A stretch of 37,190 bases of DNA. Origin: a virus. A program made the translations under genes and the position numbers. A model generated the notes under the pieces. That model searched no databases and was not told where the DNA came from. It saw only the letters and a list, made by a program, of their open reading frames with translations. Below are positions 1 to 7,334 of this stretch, in pieces (position 1 is the stretch's first letter; every line of letters begins with the position of its first letter). Where the stretch lies: positions 1-37,190 of IMG/VR virus record IMGVR_UViG_3300025669_000107; one strand, written 5' to 3'.

Positions 1-1
1 T

Positions 2-1186
2 GGAGATGAACGACAGTCCAAAATATTAACTGTTATAGTAGATGGTATAGAAGTTTCGCAGTATAGAAAGAACGGGGACAGAACAGAAGTAGGGATTGAC
101 TTAAAAACACATTGTAGCACCTGTGATTTCACAATTAATGCTATGGCAATGGATATTAACGGTAAAATTATCGATTATTATAACGGAAAAGAAGATTTAT
201 ATAAAGGGTTTATTAAATGTGTTGGAAGTCCAAAAAATAGATTTGCAGAAGACAAACTTAGAATTATGAGAGCTGTTAGATTCGCTTGTAAATACGAATT
301 TCAATTGTGGGACTTGGGCGACTATATTAATGAAGCAGACATTAGTGATTTACCCGTTGAACGAGTTAGAGAAGAATTCATAAAGATTTTACAGTACGAT
401 ACAGCTATTAATGTAATGGATAATAATGGATTGCTTGAAAAAATCATTCCAGAGTATTATCACGAAAACCATTTTTTAGATGGAGGCGACCACCATGATG
501 AAAGCCCTATTTCTCACATGCACAATGCCTTCAGTGAAAGCTGTAAAATAACAGACAATGTTTTATTACGATTAGCTTGTTTTCTTCATGATATAGGAAA
601 AGGTACTACTAGAACAGAAGATGAACCATCTTCTTTTATTGAAGGTGGAACTACAATGGTTGAAGTAAAAAAAGACAATATTCATTTTTACGAGCACGAA
701 AAAGTAGGGGCTGATATGACAGAAGCTATTATGGAAAGACTCAAATTTAGCAAAGAAGACGTTAGATACGTTAGAAGACTTGTTAAGAGTCATATGTACT
801 CTTATAAAGACAAACCAAGCAAGAAAAGTTATACTAAGTTCTTTCAGAAATTGGAAGATGATGGTATAACTATTGAAGATTACGTTATGCTTATTTATTG
901 CGACCACCAAGGTAACATGAAAAAACCTCGTATTAAGTTCGGGGATTTTCTTAAGAACAACTGGCTTCATAAAATGTATTATGAGATTAAGTTCAGCGAA
1001 GAACCTATGAGAATCATTGATTTGAAAGTTGGCGGTCAAGATGTCATGGGTGTTATAGGGTTAGAACCAAGTCCTAAAATTGGAGAGATATTAAAAGAAA
1101 TGTTTAATCAAGTTATGGATGGTAAAGTAAAAAATAACAGAGCTGAACTATTAAATTTATTAAACAATTATGAGAATACAGAATGA
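2..1186 (+). CDS. cca: CCA-adding enzyme / poly(A) polymerase family nucleotidyltransferase with HD domain (5' truncated)
   Basis: The reading frame is open from base 2, so the true start is left of the window. Bases 131-151 encode TINAMAMD, the conserved motif of class II tRNA nucleotidyltransferases. Bases 262-288 encode RIMRAVRFA, the next signature of that family. A metal-dependent HD domain follows (LHDIGKG near 584-603 and a later EHEK). The family adds CCA, or A, to RNA 3' ends; the HD domain of bacterial homologues has phosphohydrolase activity. The catalytic GS and DxD motifs of the head domain would lie upstream and cannot be checked. Archaea normally use the unrelated class I enzyme, so this is a bacterial-type gene carried by an archaeal virus, perhaps for tRNA repair during infection. 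CCA addition versus A addition cannot be told apart here. Confidence 0.8.
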   Translation, partial: GDERQSKILTVIVDGIEVSQYRKNGDRTEVGIDLKTHCSTCDFTINAMAMDINGKIIDYYNGKEDLYKGFIKCVGSPKNRFAEDKLRIMRAVRFACKYEFQLWDLGDYINEADISDLPVERVREEFIKILQYDTAINVMDNNGLLEKIIPEYYHENHFLDGGDHHDESPISHMHNAFSESCKITDNVLLRLACFLHDIGKGTTRTEDEPSSFIEGGTTMVEVKKDNIHFYEHEKVGADMTEAIMERLKFSKEDVRYVRRLVKSHMYSYKDKPSKKSYTKFFQKLEDDGITIEDYVMLIYCDHQGNMKKPRIKFGDFLKNNWLHKMYYEIKFSEEPMRIIDLKVGGQDVMGVIGLEPSPKIGEILKEMFNQVMDGKVKNNRAELLNLLNNYENTE

Positions 1187-1305
1187 TAATAGATAAATTT
1201 TGTAACAAATGCAAGAAAAAAATCAGCTCAAGAGAAGCTGATATACCTATTGAAAAATTGAAAGACTTAATTGAATCGAAAGATTATTGTGAGAATTGTA
1301 AATGA
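1183..1305 (+). CDS. 40-residue zinc-ribbon-like microprotein
   Basis: The ATG overlaps the preceding stop (ATGA), and the gene's own TGA overlaps the next ATG, so all three genes are translationally linked. The 40-residue product has CNKC near the N-terminus and CENC at the C-terminus, a pattern that fits one structural zinc site. Between them is a short charged helix-like segment. No family is recognised. It could be a nucleic-acid-binding or protein-interaction module. Confidence 0.7.
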   Translation: MIIDKFCNKCKKKISSREADIPIEKLKDLIESKDYCENCK

Positions 1306-1955
1306 ATTCAATAAAATTGTTAACAGAACATTGTAAGTTCGAGAATGAAAACCACGTTTACGTCTTATTAGCTGTTGCTAGAAAGAAAGATAATGAACAC
1401 ATCACTCACAACACTGAAATAGTGTTCAGAGAAGTAATTAAACGAGAAAGTGACATTGTTAGAAAGTATAACAAACTAATGAGCGCGGTCACAAATTACA
1501 GAGATGAAGAAGGACACTCATATAATTTTTATGTGTACATCACCATTAATCCCAGAGATGTTATGAAAGCTTATTTCAAATTGCAGTCTGATGTTAATAA
1601 TTGGTTGGGACAAAGACTTGCGGGTTACAAAAACGAAAACTTTAAAAAGCTTGATGGTTTTTGGATTAGTGCGTTGATGAAAAACGAGAGTCGGGGAAAC
1701 AGAGGTAAATTTTTAATTGATTGTGATACTAAGAACTCTGTTATAATTGAAAATCTTAAGTTGTTTTTAGAAGTGAATAGTATTGTTATTTATAACATGA
1801 GAGAAACCAGAAACGGATTTCATTTAATTACGTCTCCTTTTGACAGAAGCAAATTTCCAATGTATACGGGAATTGAAGTCAAAATTGACTCGTTATTATT
1901 CGTAGAGTATGTAGAAAAAGATTATGATGATATTTTAATAGATGTGGGCGAATGA
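1302..1955 (+). CDS. Unknown protein with archaeo-eukaryotic-primase-like motifs
   Basis: 217 residues, not recognised with certainty. Three spaced motifs resemble the active site of the archaeo-eukaryotic primase (AEP) fold. D140-C-D142 in a hydrophobic strand (FLIDCDTK) would be motif I. N171-G-F-H174 (TRNGFHLIT) would be the xxH motif II. V-K-I-D196 would be motif III. Order and spacing fit a very small AEP core, and similar proteins of unknown function occur in phages. The arm also encodes PolB, PCNA, a clamp loader and a PriL-like protein but has no other obvious primase catalytic subunit, which supports the idea. The primase role is inference. The start overlaps the previous gene by four bases. 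Confidence 0.85.
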   Translation: MNSIKLLTEHCKFENENHVYVLLAVARKKDNEHITHNTEIVFREVIKRESDIVRKYNKLMSAVTNYRDEEGHSYNFYVYITINPRDVMKAYFKLQSDVNNWLGQRLAGYKNENFKKLDGFWISALMKNESRGNRGKFLIDCDTKNSVIIENLKLFLEVNSIVIYNMRETRNGFHLITSPFDRSKFPMYTGIEVKIDSLLFVEYVEKDYDDILIDVGE

Positions 1956-2152
1956 TAATGAAAACTACAAAACAAAAAATTGATGAATGGATAAAAAAAG
2001 CCCCTGTAGAATTAGAAACGTTAAGCGTTTCTGTCGACCCAATACATAATTCGATTCTTATTATGGGCGAACAAGTTCCTAGCATAATGAACGCAGGGTA
2101 CACATTAACAATAAACGGTTATTGTAAAAAATGGGAGGAAGAAAATGAGTGA
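1952..2152 (+). CDS. Small hypothetical protein
   Basis: 66 residues with no recognised domain. The first ATG overlaps the preceding stop (ATGA). A second ATG six bases on, at 1958, is an equally possible start. The N-terminus is basic and the C-terminus acidic. The end overlaps the DHH gene by eight bases, and a GGGAGGA ribosome-binding site for that gene lies inside this one. Confidence 0.7.
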   Translation: MIMKTTKQKIDEWIKKAPVELETLSVSVDPIHNSILIMGEQVPSIMNAGYTLTINGYCKKWEEENE

Positions 2153-3008
2153 AAAAAAGAAAATTGTATGTTTATACCATAATGATATGGACGGAATAAC
2201 TAGTGCTTTAGTGGTTAAAAAATATTTTAAAGATGATACTGTAGAGTTTGTTAAATGTGATTATGGTAACGAAGAAGATATTATGAGTAAAAGTATAGAT
2301 TATGATAAACTTATAATGGTTGATTTTAGTATGTCTCCTGATAATATGGAAAATCTTTCACATTTATATGGTAATAACTTTTTTTGGATTGACCATCATA
2401 TAACTGCTATAGAAAAAATATCTAAAAAATTGATTATTGAAGGTGTTAGAAGTATTGAAAATGCAGGTTGTATGTTAACATGGAAATACTTTTTTAAAGA
2501 TAAAACACCTCCTTGGGCAGTATTTTTAGCAGAAGATTATGACATGTGGTGGTTTAAAGATGGTTATACTAAACAATATGGCGAATGGTTTAACGCGACT
2601 ATTAAAACCCCCTATGATTTATCAGTTGTAAATGTTTTTGAAATGGATGAAAAAAAAATTGTTGATGAAATTTGTTCTGTTGGAAACATATTATTACAAG
2701 CTAAACAAGTTAGAATTGAAAAATCATTTGAAGATGGTTGTGATACTTTATTTGAAGGTCATAAAACTAGAGTGATTAATACCAACCATGATGCTAGTAA
2801 TGTAGGAGAATATTGTTATAAAGATAAAGGTTACGCTATTGCTCTTATGTGGAGTTTACGTGGCAATAAAATAATTATAGGACTTCGCAGTAACAGTGTT
2901 GATGTAGGAGCTATAGCTAAAAAGTATGGTGGTGGCGGACATAAGTTTGCTTCTGGATTTACTTGGGATGACATTATTGAATTTAGTGAATTAATATACG
3001 AGGCTTGA
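2145..3008 (+). CDS. DHH/DHHA1-family phosphoesterase
   Basis: 287 residues with the full DHH layout: HNDMDG at 12-17 (motif I), VDFSM near 59-63 (motif II), DHH at 83-85 (motif III), and the glycine-rich DHHA1 motif GGGGHKFASGF at 262-272 that binds substrate. The family includes NrnA-like nanoRNases, cyclic dinucleotide phosphodiesterases and RecJ-like exonucleases. The small size favours a NrnA-like or archaeal short DHH enzyme that degrades oligonucleotides or cyclic dinucleotides, not a full RecJ. It sits directly before RadA in a replication/recombination block. Cleavage of a host cyclic-nucleotide signal is a possible alternative role, without direct evidence. Confidence 0.9.
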   Translation: MSEKKKIVCLYHNDMDGITSALVVKKYFKDDTVEFVKCDYGNEEDIMSKSIDYDKLIMVDFSMSPDNMENLSHLYGNNFFWIDHHITAIEKISKKLIIEGVRSIENAGCMLTWKYFFKDKTPPWAVFLAEDYDMWWFKDGYTKQYGEWFNATIKTPYDLSVVNVFEMDEKKIVDEICSVGNILLQAKQVRIEKSFEDGCDTLFEGHKTRVINTNHDASNVGEYCYKDKGYAIALMWSLRGNKIIIGLRSNSVDVGAIAKKYGGGGHKFASGFTWDDIIEFSELIYEA

Positions 3009-3010
3009 AA

Positions 3011-3937
3011 ATGAGTGAATTAGCAGAATTAAGCGGATGCGGACCTGCCACAGTTACTAAATTAGAAGAAGCAGGCATATTAACATTAAAAAACTTAGCA
3101 GTTACTAGTCCAATAGAAATAGCTACTGTAAGTGGTGTCAGCGAAAAAACGGCTCGAAAACTAATACAGCAAGCAAGAGAAAGCTTAAACTTAGGGTTTC
3201 AAAAAGCCTCAGAATACGCGCATAAACGGGATAACGTGAAACAAATAAGCGTTGGTTGCGAAGCTTTTGACACTATGTTAGATGGTGGATTTGAAAGCGG
3301 AAGTATAACTGAAGTGTACGGCGAGACAGCTTCAGGAAAAACACAAATAAGTCATTTAATGGTTGTAAGAGCCCTTCTGGAGAATAAAGAAAACAAAGCA
3401 ATGTTCATTGATTCAGAGAACACGTTTAGAGCTTCTCGTATAAAAGACTTCTGCGAAGGACAAGGACTTGATTACGATGACGCTATGGAAAGATTATACG
3501 TGACGCAATCCCACAACACAGACGAACAACTCCTACTAGTAGATGAAGTAGAAAAGATACTCCAGACTGACAACAGTTACAGAATATTAGTCATTGATAG
3601 TTTAACAAGCCATTTCAGAGCAGAATACAGTGGCAGAGGAGAACTAGCACCAAGACAACAAAAACTTAATAAACACTTACACCAACTTCTTAAAATAGCA
3701 AGTGTGTACAATTTAGTGGTTTTAGTAACAAATCAGGTATCAGCTAATCCCGCACAGATGTTCGGAGACCCTACTAAACCCATAGGAGGGAATATTGTTA
3801 GCCACTCTGTAACCTCAATAATTTATCTTAGAAAAGGTAAGGCAGGAGCAATACACGCTCAATTAGTAGACAGTCCTCATCTACCTAAGAATGAATGTGA
3901 TTACTTTGTTAAAACTGAAGGATTTGTAGACGTATAA
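3011..3937 (+). CDS. radA: RadA recombinase
   Basis: 308 residues from ATG 3011, chosen because GAGG at 3000-3003 lies seven bases upstream. An in-frame TTG at 3005 would add two residues. The N-terminal 60 residues form the helix-hairpin-helix DNA-binding domain typical of archaeal RadA. The ATPase core has Walker A GETASGKT at 104-111, Walker B LVIDS at 193-197, and the RadA/Rad51 segment ELAPRQQKLN at 211-220 followed by a DNA-binding-loop region. The protein forms filaments on single-stranded DNA for strand exchange, probably for recombination-dependent replication or repair of the viral genome. Its length is close to that of cellular RadA, so it looks complete. Confidence 0.96.
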   Translation: MSELAELSGCGPATVTKLEEAGILTLKNLAVTSPIEIATVSGVSEKTARKLIQQARESLNLGFQKASEYAHKRDNVKQISVGCEAFDTMLDGGFESGSITEVYGETASGKTQISHLMVVRALLENKENKAMFIDSENTFRASRIKDFCEGQGLDYDDAMERLYVTQSHNTDEQLLLVDEVEKILQTDNSYRILVIDSLTSHFRAEYSGRGELAPRQQKLNKHLHQLLKIASVYNLVVLVTNQVSANPAQMFGDPTKPIGGNIVSHSVTSIIYLRKGKAGAIHAQLVDSPHLPKNECDYFVKTEGFVDV

Positions 3938-3951
3938 AAGGTGATTAAAGA

Positions 3952-4518
3952 ATGAAAGAAATTGTTGTGTGGTCAGGAGGAGCAGATTCTACTTGCATTC
4001 TTAACAGATTAGCAAAAAAATCCAGCAAACAAAATCCTGTATCAGTTTATGTTATTACAACTAATGGCGATGTTATTAAACAAAAAAAAGAACTAGAAGC
4101 CAGAACACAATTATTAAAAGAATTTAAAAAACGGGGGTATCATATACAAAAACGAAATATTGATTTAAACGGCTATAGTATTGCTAAAAATCAACCTATT
4201 ACTTGGTTATGTGGTTTAATGCCCTATTTGCAAACATATGAGGATTGTAACATACATTTTGGTTATATATATGAGGATAGTTTCTGGCATATGAGAGAAC
4301 ATTTCGTTAACGCGTTTTACTCACTTTTTAAAATGTCTTTAACACAGGTTAAATATGAATTATTTTTTGATTTGGAATGGACACACAAAAATGAAGTGTT
4401 AGCTGAACTAAAAAACGCTAAGTTATTACATTTAATTTGGACTTGTGAACACCCCACTAAAACAGAAAGGGCTTGTGGTAAATGTGATAAGTGTAAAGAA
4501 TTACGAGAAAACAAATAA
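3952..4518 (+). CDS. QueC-like PP-loop enzyme (7-cyano-7-deazaguanine synthase-like)
   Basis: 188 residues. The N-terminal PP-loop SGGADST at 8-14 binds and activates ATP. The C-terminus has C165, C175, C178 and C181 (CGKCDKC), the zinc site of QueC. QueC converts carboxy-deazaguanine to preQ0, used for archaeosine/queuosine in tRNA or for 7-deazaguanine bases in viral DNA. The protein is shorter than the usual 220-240 residues and its middle is divergent, so another PP-loop reaction is possible. No QueD, QueE, FolE or DpdA partner is visible here. A GGTGAT ribosome-binding site lies six bases before the ATG. Confidence 0.8.
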   Translation: MKEIVVWSGGADSTCILNRLAKKSSKQNPVSVYVITTNGDVIKQKKELEARTQLLKEFKKRGYHIQKRNIDLNGYSIAKNQPITWLCGLMPYLQTYEDCNIHFGYIYEDSFWHMREHFVNAFYSLFKMSLTQVKYELFFDLEWTHKNEVLAELKNAKLLHLIWTCEHPTKTERACGKCDKCKELRENK

Positions 4519-4530
4519 TAAGGAGAAAAA

Positions 4531-4725
4531 ATGGACGACAACAAAAAATTTAAGTGGAAATGCTTAAAATGTGGTTCAATACAAATAAGTGACCCGTTAC
4601 AACGACACCAAATGGATTATTGTAAGTGCAAAGAAAGTGCGTGTGATGCCGAAGTAGGTTATTGTAGAATGGTGGGGTATTACAAATATATAGGGATAGT
4701 AGAATCATCTGATATGGAGGAATAA
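4531..4725 (+). CDS. Small Cys-rich (zinc-ribbon-like) protein
   Basis: 64 residues with CLKCG near the N-terminus, then H, CKC and further cysteines (seven in all), enough for one or two zinc sites. An AAGGAG ribosome-binding site precedes the ATG. No family is recognised. It belongs to a run of tiny Cys-rich proteins between the QueC-like gene and PCNA. Confidence 0.75.
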   Translation: MDDNKKFKWKCLKCGSIQISDPLQRHQMDYCKCKESACDAEVGYCRMVGYYKYIGIVESSDMEE

Positions 4726-4727
4726 AA

Positions 4728-4973
4728 ATGAAATACGATGTGCAATGTATGTATTGTGAACTAACTAAACATGATGGCGTGTTTTACAGAAAAGAAGATT
4801 ATGAACAATTAAAAGAAGGTAATAGCGTTAGTCATGGCATTTGCAAAAGTGATGTTTGTTTATTAGAACACGCAATGAAGAGTTCAGGCGTTCTGGATGC
4901 AGAAAAAGAACTCCCAACAGAAAATAAATATTTCCTTGAAGATATAATAAGAATAACGGAAAGCTTACTATAA
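4728..4973 (+). CDS. Small Cys-rich protein with SHGIC motif
   Basis: 81 residues, starting two bases after the preceding stop with a TGGAGG ribosome-binding site. CMYC in the first ten residues and SHGICKSDVC near 35-44 make a CxxC...C(x4)C pattern. CxxC...SHGICxxC modules of this kind appear, from memory, in some signalling proteins as a presumed metal-binding unit. The C-terminal half is helical and acidic. Function unknown. Confidence 0.75.
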   Translation: MKYDVQCMYCELTKHDGVFYRKEDYEQLKEGNSVSHGICKSDVCLLEHAMKSSGVLDAEKELPTENKYFLEDIIRITESLL

Positions 4974-4990
4974 TAAAAAAGGTGATGATA

Positions 4991-5344
4991 ATGGATAAAA
5001 GAATATGGTATTTAGTAGGAATAATGTTCATTCTAATAGGCATTATTTGTGTGTGTTTTTGTATTGGAGCTAAAGACGTTAGAGCCGAAAGCCAGTACAT
5101 AACAGGAAACATAATAATTACTTCCAACAACAATATTGAAGAAACAACACAATCTTTAATGAAATGCTCTCTTATAGACTACCCAAACATGTTTTGTAAT
5201 GATGGTTACGTTTACAATCGTAACGATTATAAGATAGTTCACATTTCACAAATAAACGAGTGGATGCAAAGCAATAATGATGGAGTGTCTATTAATGGTT
5301 TAGGTTGGTATAACCAAATTAAAAACGTTAGTTTTGAGTGGTGA
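4991..5344 (+). CDS. Membrane-anchored small protein
   Basis: 117 residues from ATG 4991, chosen because GGTGAT at 4981-4986 lies four bases upstream. In-frame GTG 4982 and ATG 4985 overlap that ribosome-binding site and are less likely. One N-terminal hydrophobic segment (about residues 6-25) is followed by a polar domain with several cysteines, so the bulk probably faces outside the cell, held by an uncleaved anchor or signal peptide. No family is recognised. Confidence 0.75.
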   Translation: MDKRIWYLVGIMFILIGIICVCFCIGAKDVRAESQYITGNIIITSNNNIEETTQSLMKCSLIDYPNMFCNDGYVYNRNDYKIVHISQINEWMQSNNDGVSINGLGWYNQIKNVSFEW

Positions 5345-5349
5345 ATAGA

Positions 5350-5505
5350 ATGAAATGTATGTGTGGAGGAGAATTATCTCCGTTAACAGTGTGGTTTTTA
5401 CTAAAATGTAATGATTGTCATACAATATATGATATTCTTACTTATACAAGAACTAGAAACTCTAAAGATATTAAGGTGATGAATAATGGACAAAGAAAAG
5501 GATGA
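5350..5505 (+). CDS. 51-residue zinc-ribbon microprotein
   Basis: Starts at ATG 5350 with GGTGAA four bases upstream. The product begins MKCMCGGEL and has LKCNDCH twenty residues on, a CxC plus CxxC zinc-ribbon pattern. Its last 20 bases overlap the next gene, whose ribosome-binding site GGTGAT lies inside this frame. Function unknown. Confidence 0.65.
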   Translation: MKCMCGGELSPLTVWFLLKCNDCHTIYDILTYTRTRNSKDIKVMNNGQRKG

Positions 5506-5776
5506 TGATAGAATAATTATTGAAAAAAGCGGAGATATTAAGTTCTCTGGAATATTAGGACTTGACAATTCTTTAGCTGTACTAAACAGCATTAACTCTT
5601 TATCTAAACAAATTATGAACCATGTTGGCGACCACATACATGAAATAACGACAATGGCAATCGTGGAAACTTTCAAGTACGCTAAAGAAACAAAGAAAAC
5701 AGAATTAGAACCAGAAGACATTGAAAAAATACTGATGCCCGTTCTTAAATTTATACAAACAGGTGATGTTAAATGA
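5486..5776 (+). CDS. Small helical protein, possible histone-fold-like half
   Basis: 96 residues, ATG preceded by AAGGTGAT. Not recognised with confidence. The C-terminal half (about 58-90) resembles the alpha2-loop2-alpha3 part of archaeal histones: an AxxxxFKYAK helix, then KKTELEPEDIEKIL, close to the RKTIKAEDIELAV segment of HMfB. The N-terminal half does not clearly match histone alpha1. The gene overlaps PCNA by four bases, so a chromatin-like or replication-accessory role is conceivable. An unrelated all-helical protein is the alternative. Confidence 0.8.
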   Translation: MDKEKDDDRIIIEKSGDIKFSGILGLDNSLAVLNSINSLSKQIMNHVGDHIHEITTMAIVETFKYAKETKKTELEPEDIEKILMPVLKFIQTGDVK

Positions 5777-6495
5777 AGATTAATGCAAACACTCTAATGT
5801 TATATTATAATACTTGTGGTTTGGGAGGCACTATAAACAGTGTGAAAACTAATTTCGGGGCTGATTCAGTGTTTACCAGTACTAAAAACGCTCCGAACAC
5901 AGTATTTATAAATGTTAAGATGAATACTGGCGTGTTTGAAAACTATTCTCCAATAGGTGATATTATTATTCGTAGTGTTGATAAATTCGCCAAGTACTTA
6001 AAATCTTATAAAAAAACAGATATTGAACTAACTAAAACAGAAGAGTTCGTTATTAATGTAAAGAATGATTTATTAGAGCATGATGTTATTTTAGGTGGTG
6101 AAAGTGTTGTCGAAGAGCGTCTTCATGATGGCAGTCTTTTGAATATTAAAGATTGTTCTGTTGTTGAAGTGCCTTATAATAGTCTTATGGACGCAATAAC
6201 CCAAATGGCAGATATTGGCAGTGAACGTATCATTTTCGATAAGAAAGAGAACGAACTAAGCATGGTCATTGATAATGGAAACAGTAGTGATAAGAGCAGA
6301 GTTAAAGTTCCTTGTGATGATGTTAGTATTAACAGAACTGTTTTGGGCAAAGTATTGTTAGAGGCTGTCCAAGTGTTTGATAAAGACTTTCCTGTAATTG
6401 TTGAAATAGGCACTGATGTTCCGATTACTTTTAAACAAACCACCGATATTTTAAGTATTGGTATGGTTATTGCCCCAAGAATAGAAAATGAATAA
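5773..6495 (+). CDS. pcn: DNA polymerase sliding clamp (PCNA-like)
   Basis: 240 residues, the size of one archaeal PCNA subunit. The sequence is divergent, but the C-terminal strand and tail LSIGMVIAPRIENE match the conserved PCNA ending (LAPRIE). Before it lie alternating strands and an acidic interdomain region as expected for two clamp domains. PCNA forms a ring on DNA and tethers PolB. The RFC small subunit and PolB genes in the same arm supply its partners. GGTGAT lies five bases before the ATG. The C-terminus overlaps the next start. Confidence 0.88.
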   Translation: MKINANTLMLYYNTCGLGGTINSVKTNFGADSVFTSTKNAPNTVFINVKMNTGVFENYSPIGDIIIRSVDKFAKYLKSYKKTDIELTKTEEFVINVKNDLLEHDVILGGESVVEERLHDGSLLNIKDCSVVEVPYNSLMDAITQMADIGSERIIFDKKENELSMVIDNGNSSDKSRVKVPCDDVSINRTVLGKVLLEAVQVFDKDFPVIVEIGTDVPITFKQTTDILSIGMVIAPRIENE

Positions 6496-6700
6496 GAAAG
6501 ATACTCGTTCAAGAAGCATAACAAAAGCTGTTACTTGGAGAATTATTTCAACTCTTATGACTATGATAATAGTGTATTTGGTTTCAGGACAATTATGTCT
6601 CGCTATTAACGTAGGACTTATAGACATTTTCATAAAATTAACGTTTTATTACATACACGAACGATTGTGGAATACGATTGTTTGGGGGAGAAAAAAATGA
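6488..6700 (+). CDS. DUF2061-like small membrane protein
   Basis: 70 residues with two hydrophobic segments (about 22-35 and 38-55). SITKAVTWRIISTLMT near the N-terminus and YYIHERLWN near the C-terminus are the signatures of the DUF2061 family, whose function is unknown. It overlaps PCNA by eight bases and the next gene by four. Why a virus keeps it is unclear; an effect on the host membrane is one possibility. Confidence 0.85.
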   Translation: MNKKDTRSRSITKAVTWRIISTLMTMIIVYLVSGQLCLAINVGLIDIFIKLTFYYIHERLWNTIVWGRKK

Positions 6701-6912
6701 CTGGAGATACTTTCGAGACATACATACAGAAAAGTAAAGAAGATTGGTGGTTGTGTACTTGTGGTAGTTACCATAAAAACTTTCCATACAGATGTCCTTT
6801 GAGTACGTATAAATTTAAAGTTAAGATGGTTATTGATATGGTAGAGAAAAAATGTTCGCACAATTCAAAATTAATGTTTGTTGATGAATTAGAGAAGGAG
6901 TTGGAATTATGA
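6697..6912 (+). CDS. Small Cys/His-containing protein
   Basis: 71 residues from ATG 6697, chosen because GGGGGAG ends seven bases upstream and the ATG overlaps the preceding stop. An earlier ATG at 6667 lies deep inside the DUF2061 gene. CTC, H and C occur close together at about residues 20-34 (WLCTCGSYH...RCP), suggesting a zinc site, followed by a charged helix. Function unknown. Confidence 0.7.
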   Translation: MTGDTFETYIQKSKEDWWLCTCGSYHKNFPYRCPLSTYKFKVKMVIDMVEKKCSHNSKLMFVDELEKELEL

Positions 6913-7322
6913 CATTAGAATTAGTAATTATAGAAAGTCCTTTTAAAGGAGAAGATTGGACAAAAACAAAAAGAAACATTCTTTATGCTAGATTGTGTGT
7001 TGCTGATTCATTAAATCGTGGAGAAGCCCCTTTTGCATCACATTTGTTTTATACCCAAACAGGTATTTTAGATGATAGTGTACAAAAAGAAAGAAATAGA
7101 GGCATAAATTCAGGTATTATTTGGGGAAACCATGCAGAAATAAGAGCAGTTTATAAAGATTATGGTATTAGTAAAGGAATGCAATATGGTATCGACAAAG
7201 GTATTGAGATTGGGCAACGCATTGACTATAGAAGTTTGGGCGATATTGGAGAGTTAGAGAAAAAAATAACAAACCTTGAAAAATCTCAACAGTTTATTGA
7301 AATAGCAAATTTAAGATTTTAA
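6909..7322 (+). CDS. DUF7768-type protein (nucleoside 2-deoxyribosyltransferase-like)
   Basis: 137 residues. The N-terminal part follows a pattern common in phage genomes: IIESPFKGEDW, NILYARLCVADSL, GEAPFASHL, TQTGILDD, ERNRGI. I recall this as DUF7768, with a fold related to nucleoside 2-deoxyribosyltransferases. A VYKDYGISKGMQYGI segment follows, then a short coiled-coil-like C-terminus. A role in nucleotide metabolism or sensing is inferred from the fold only. Confidence 0.8.
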   Translation: MTLELVIIESPFKGEDWTKTKRNILYARLCVADSLNRGEAPFASHLFYTQTGILDDSVQKERNRGINSGIIWGNHAEIRAVYKDYGISKGMQYGIDKGIEIGQRIDYRSLGDIGELEKKITNLEKSQQFIEIANLRF

Positions 7323-7334
7323 GGAGATGATAAT

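Noticed and set aside
572-1039. Long antisense frame opposite the CCA-type gene (155 codons)
   Set aside because: It lies wholly opposite a gene with clear family motifs, its product is Phe/Ser-rich without motifs, and it is a typical AT-rich shadow. The same holds for the other antisense frames of 60-112 codons across both arms.
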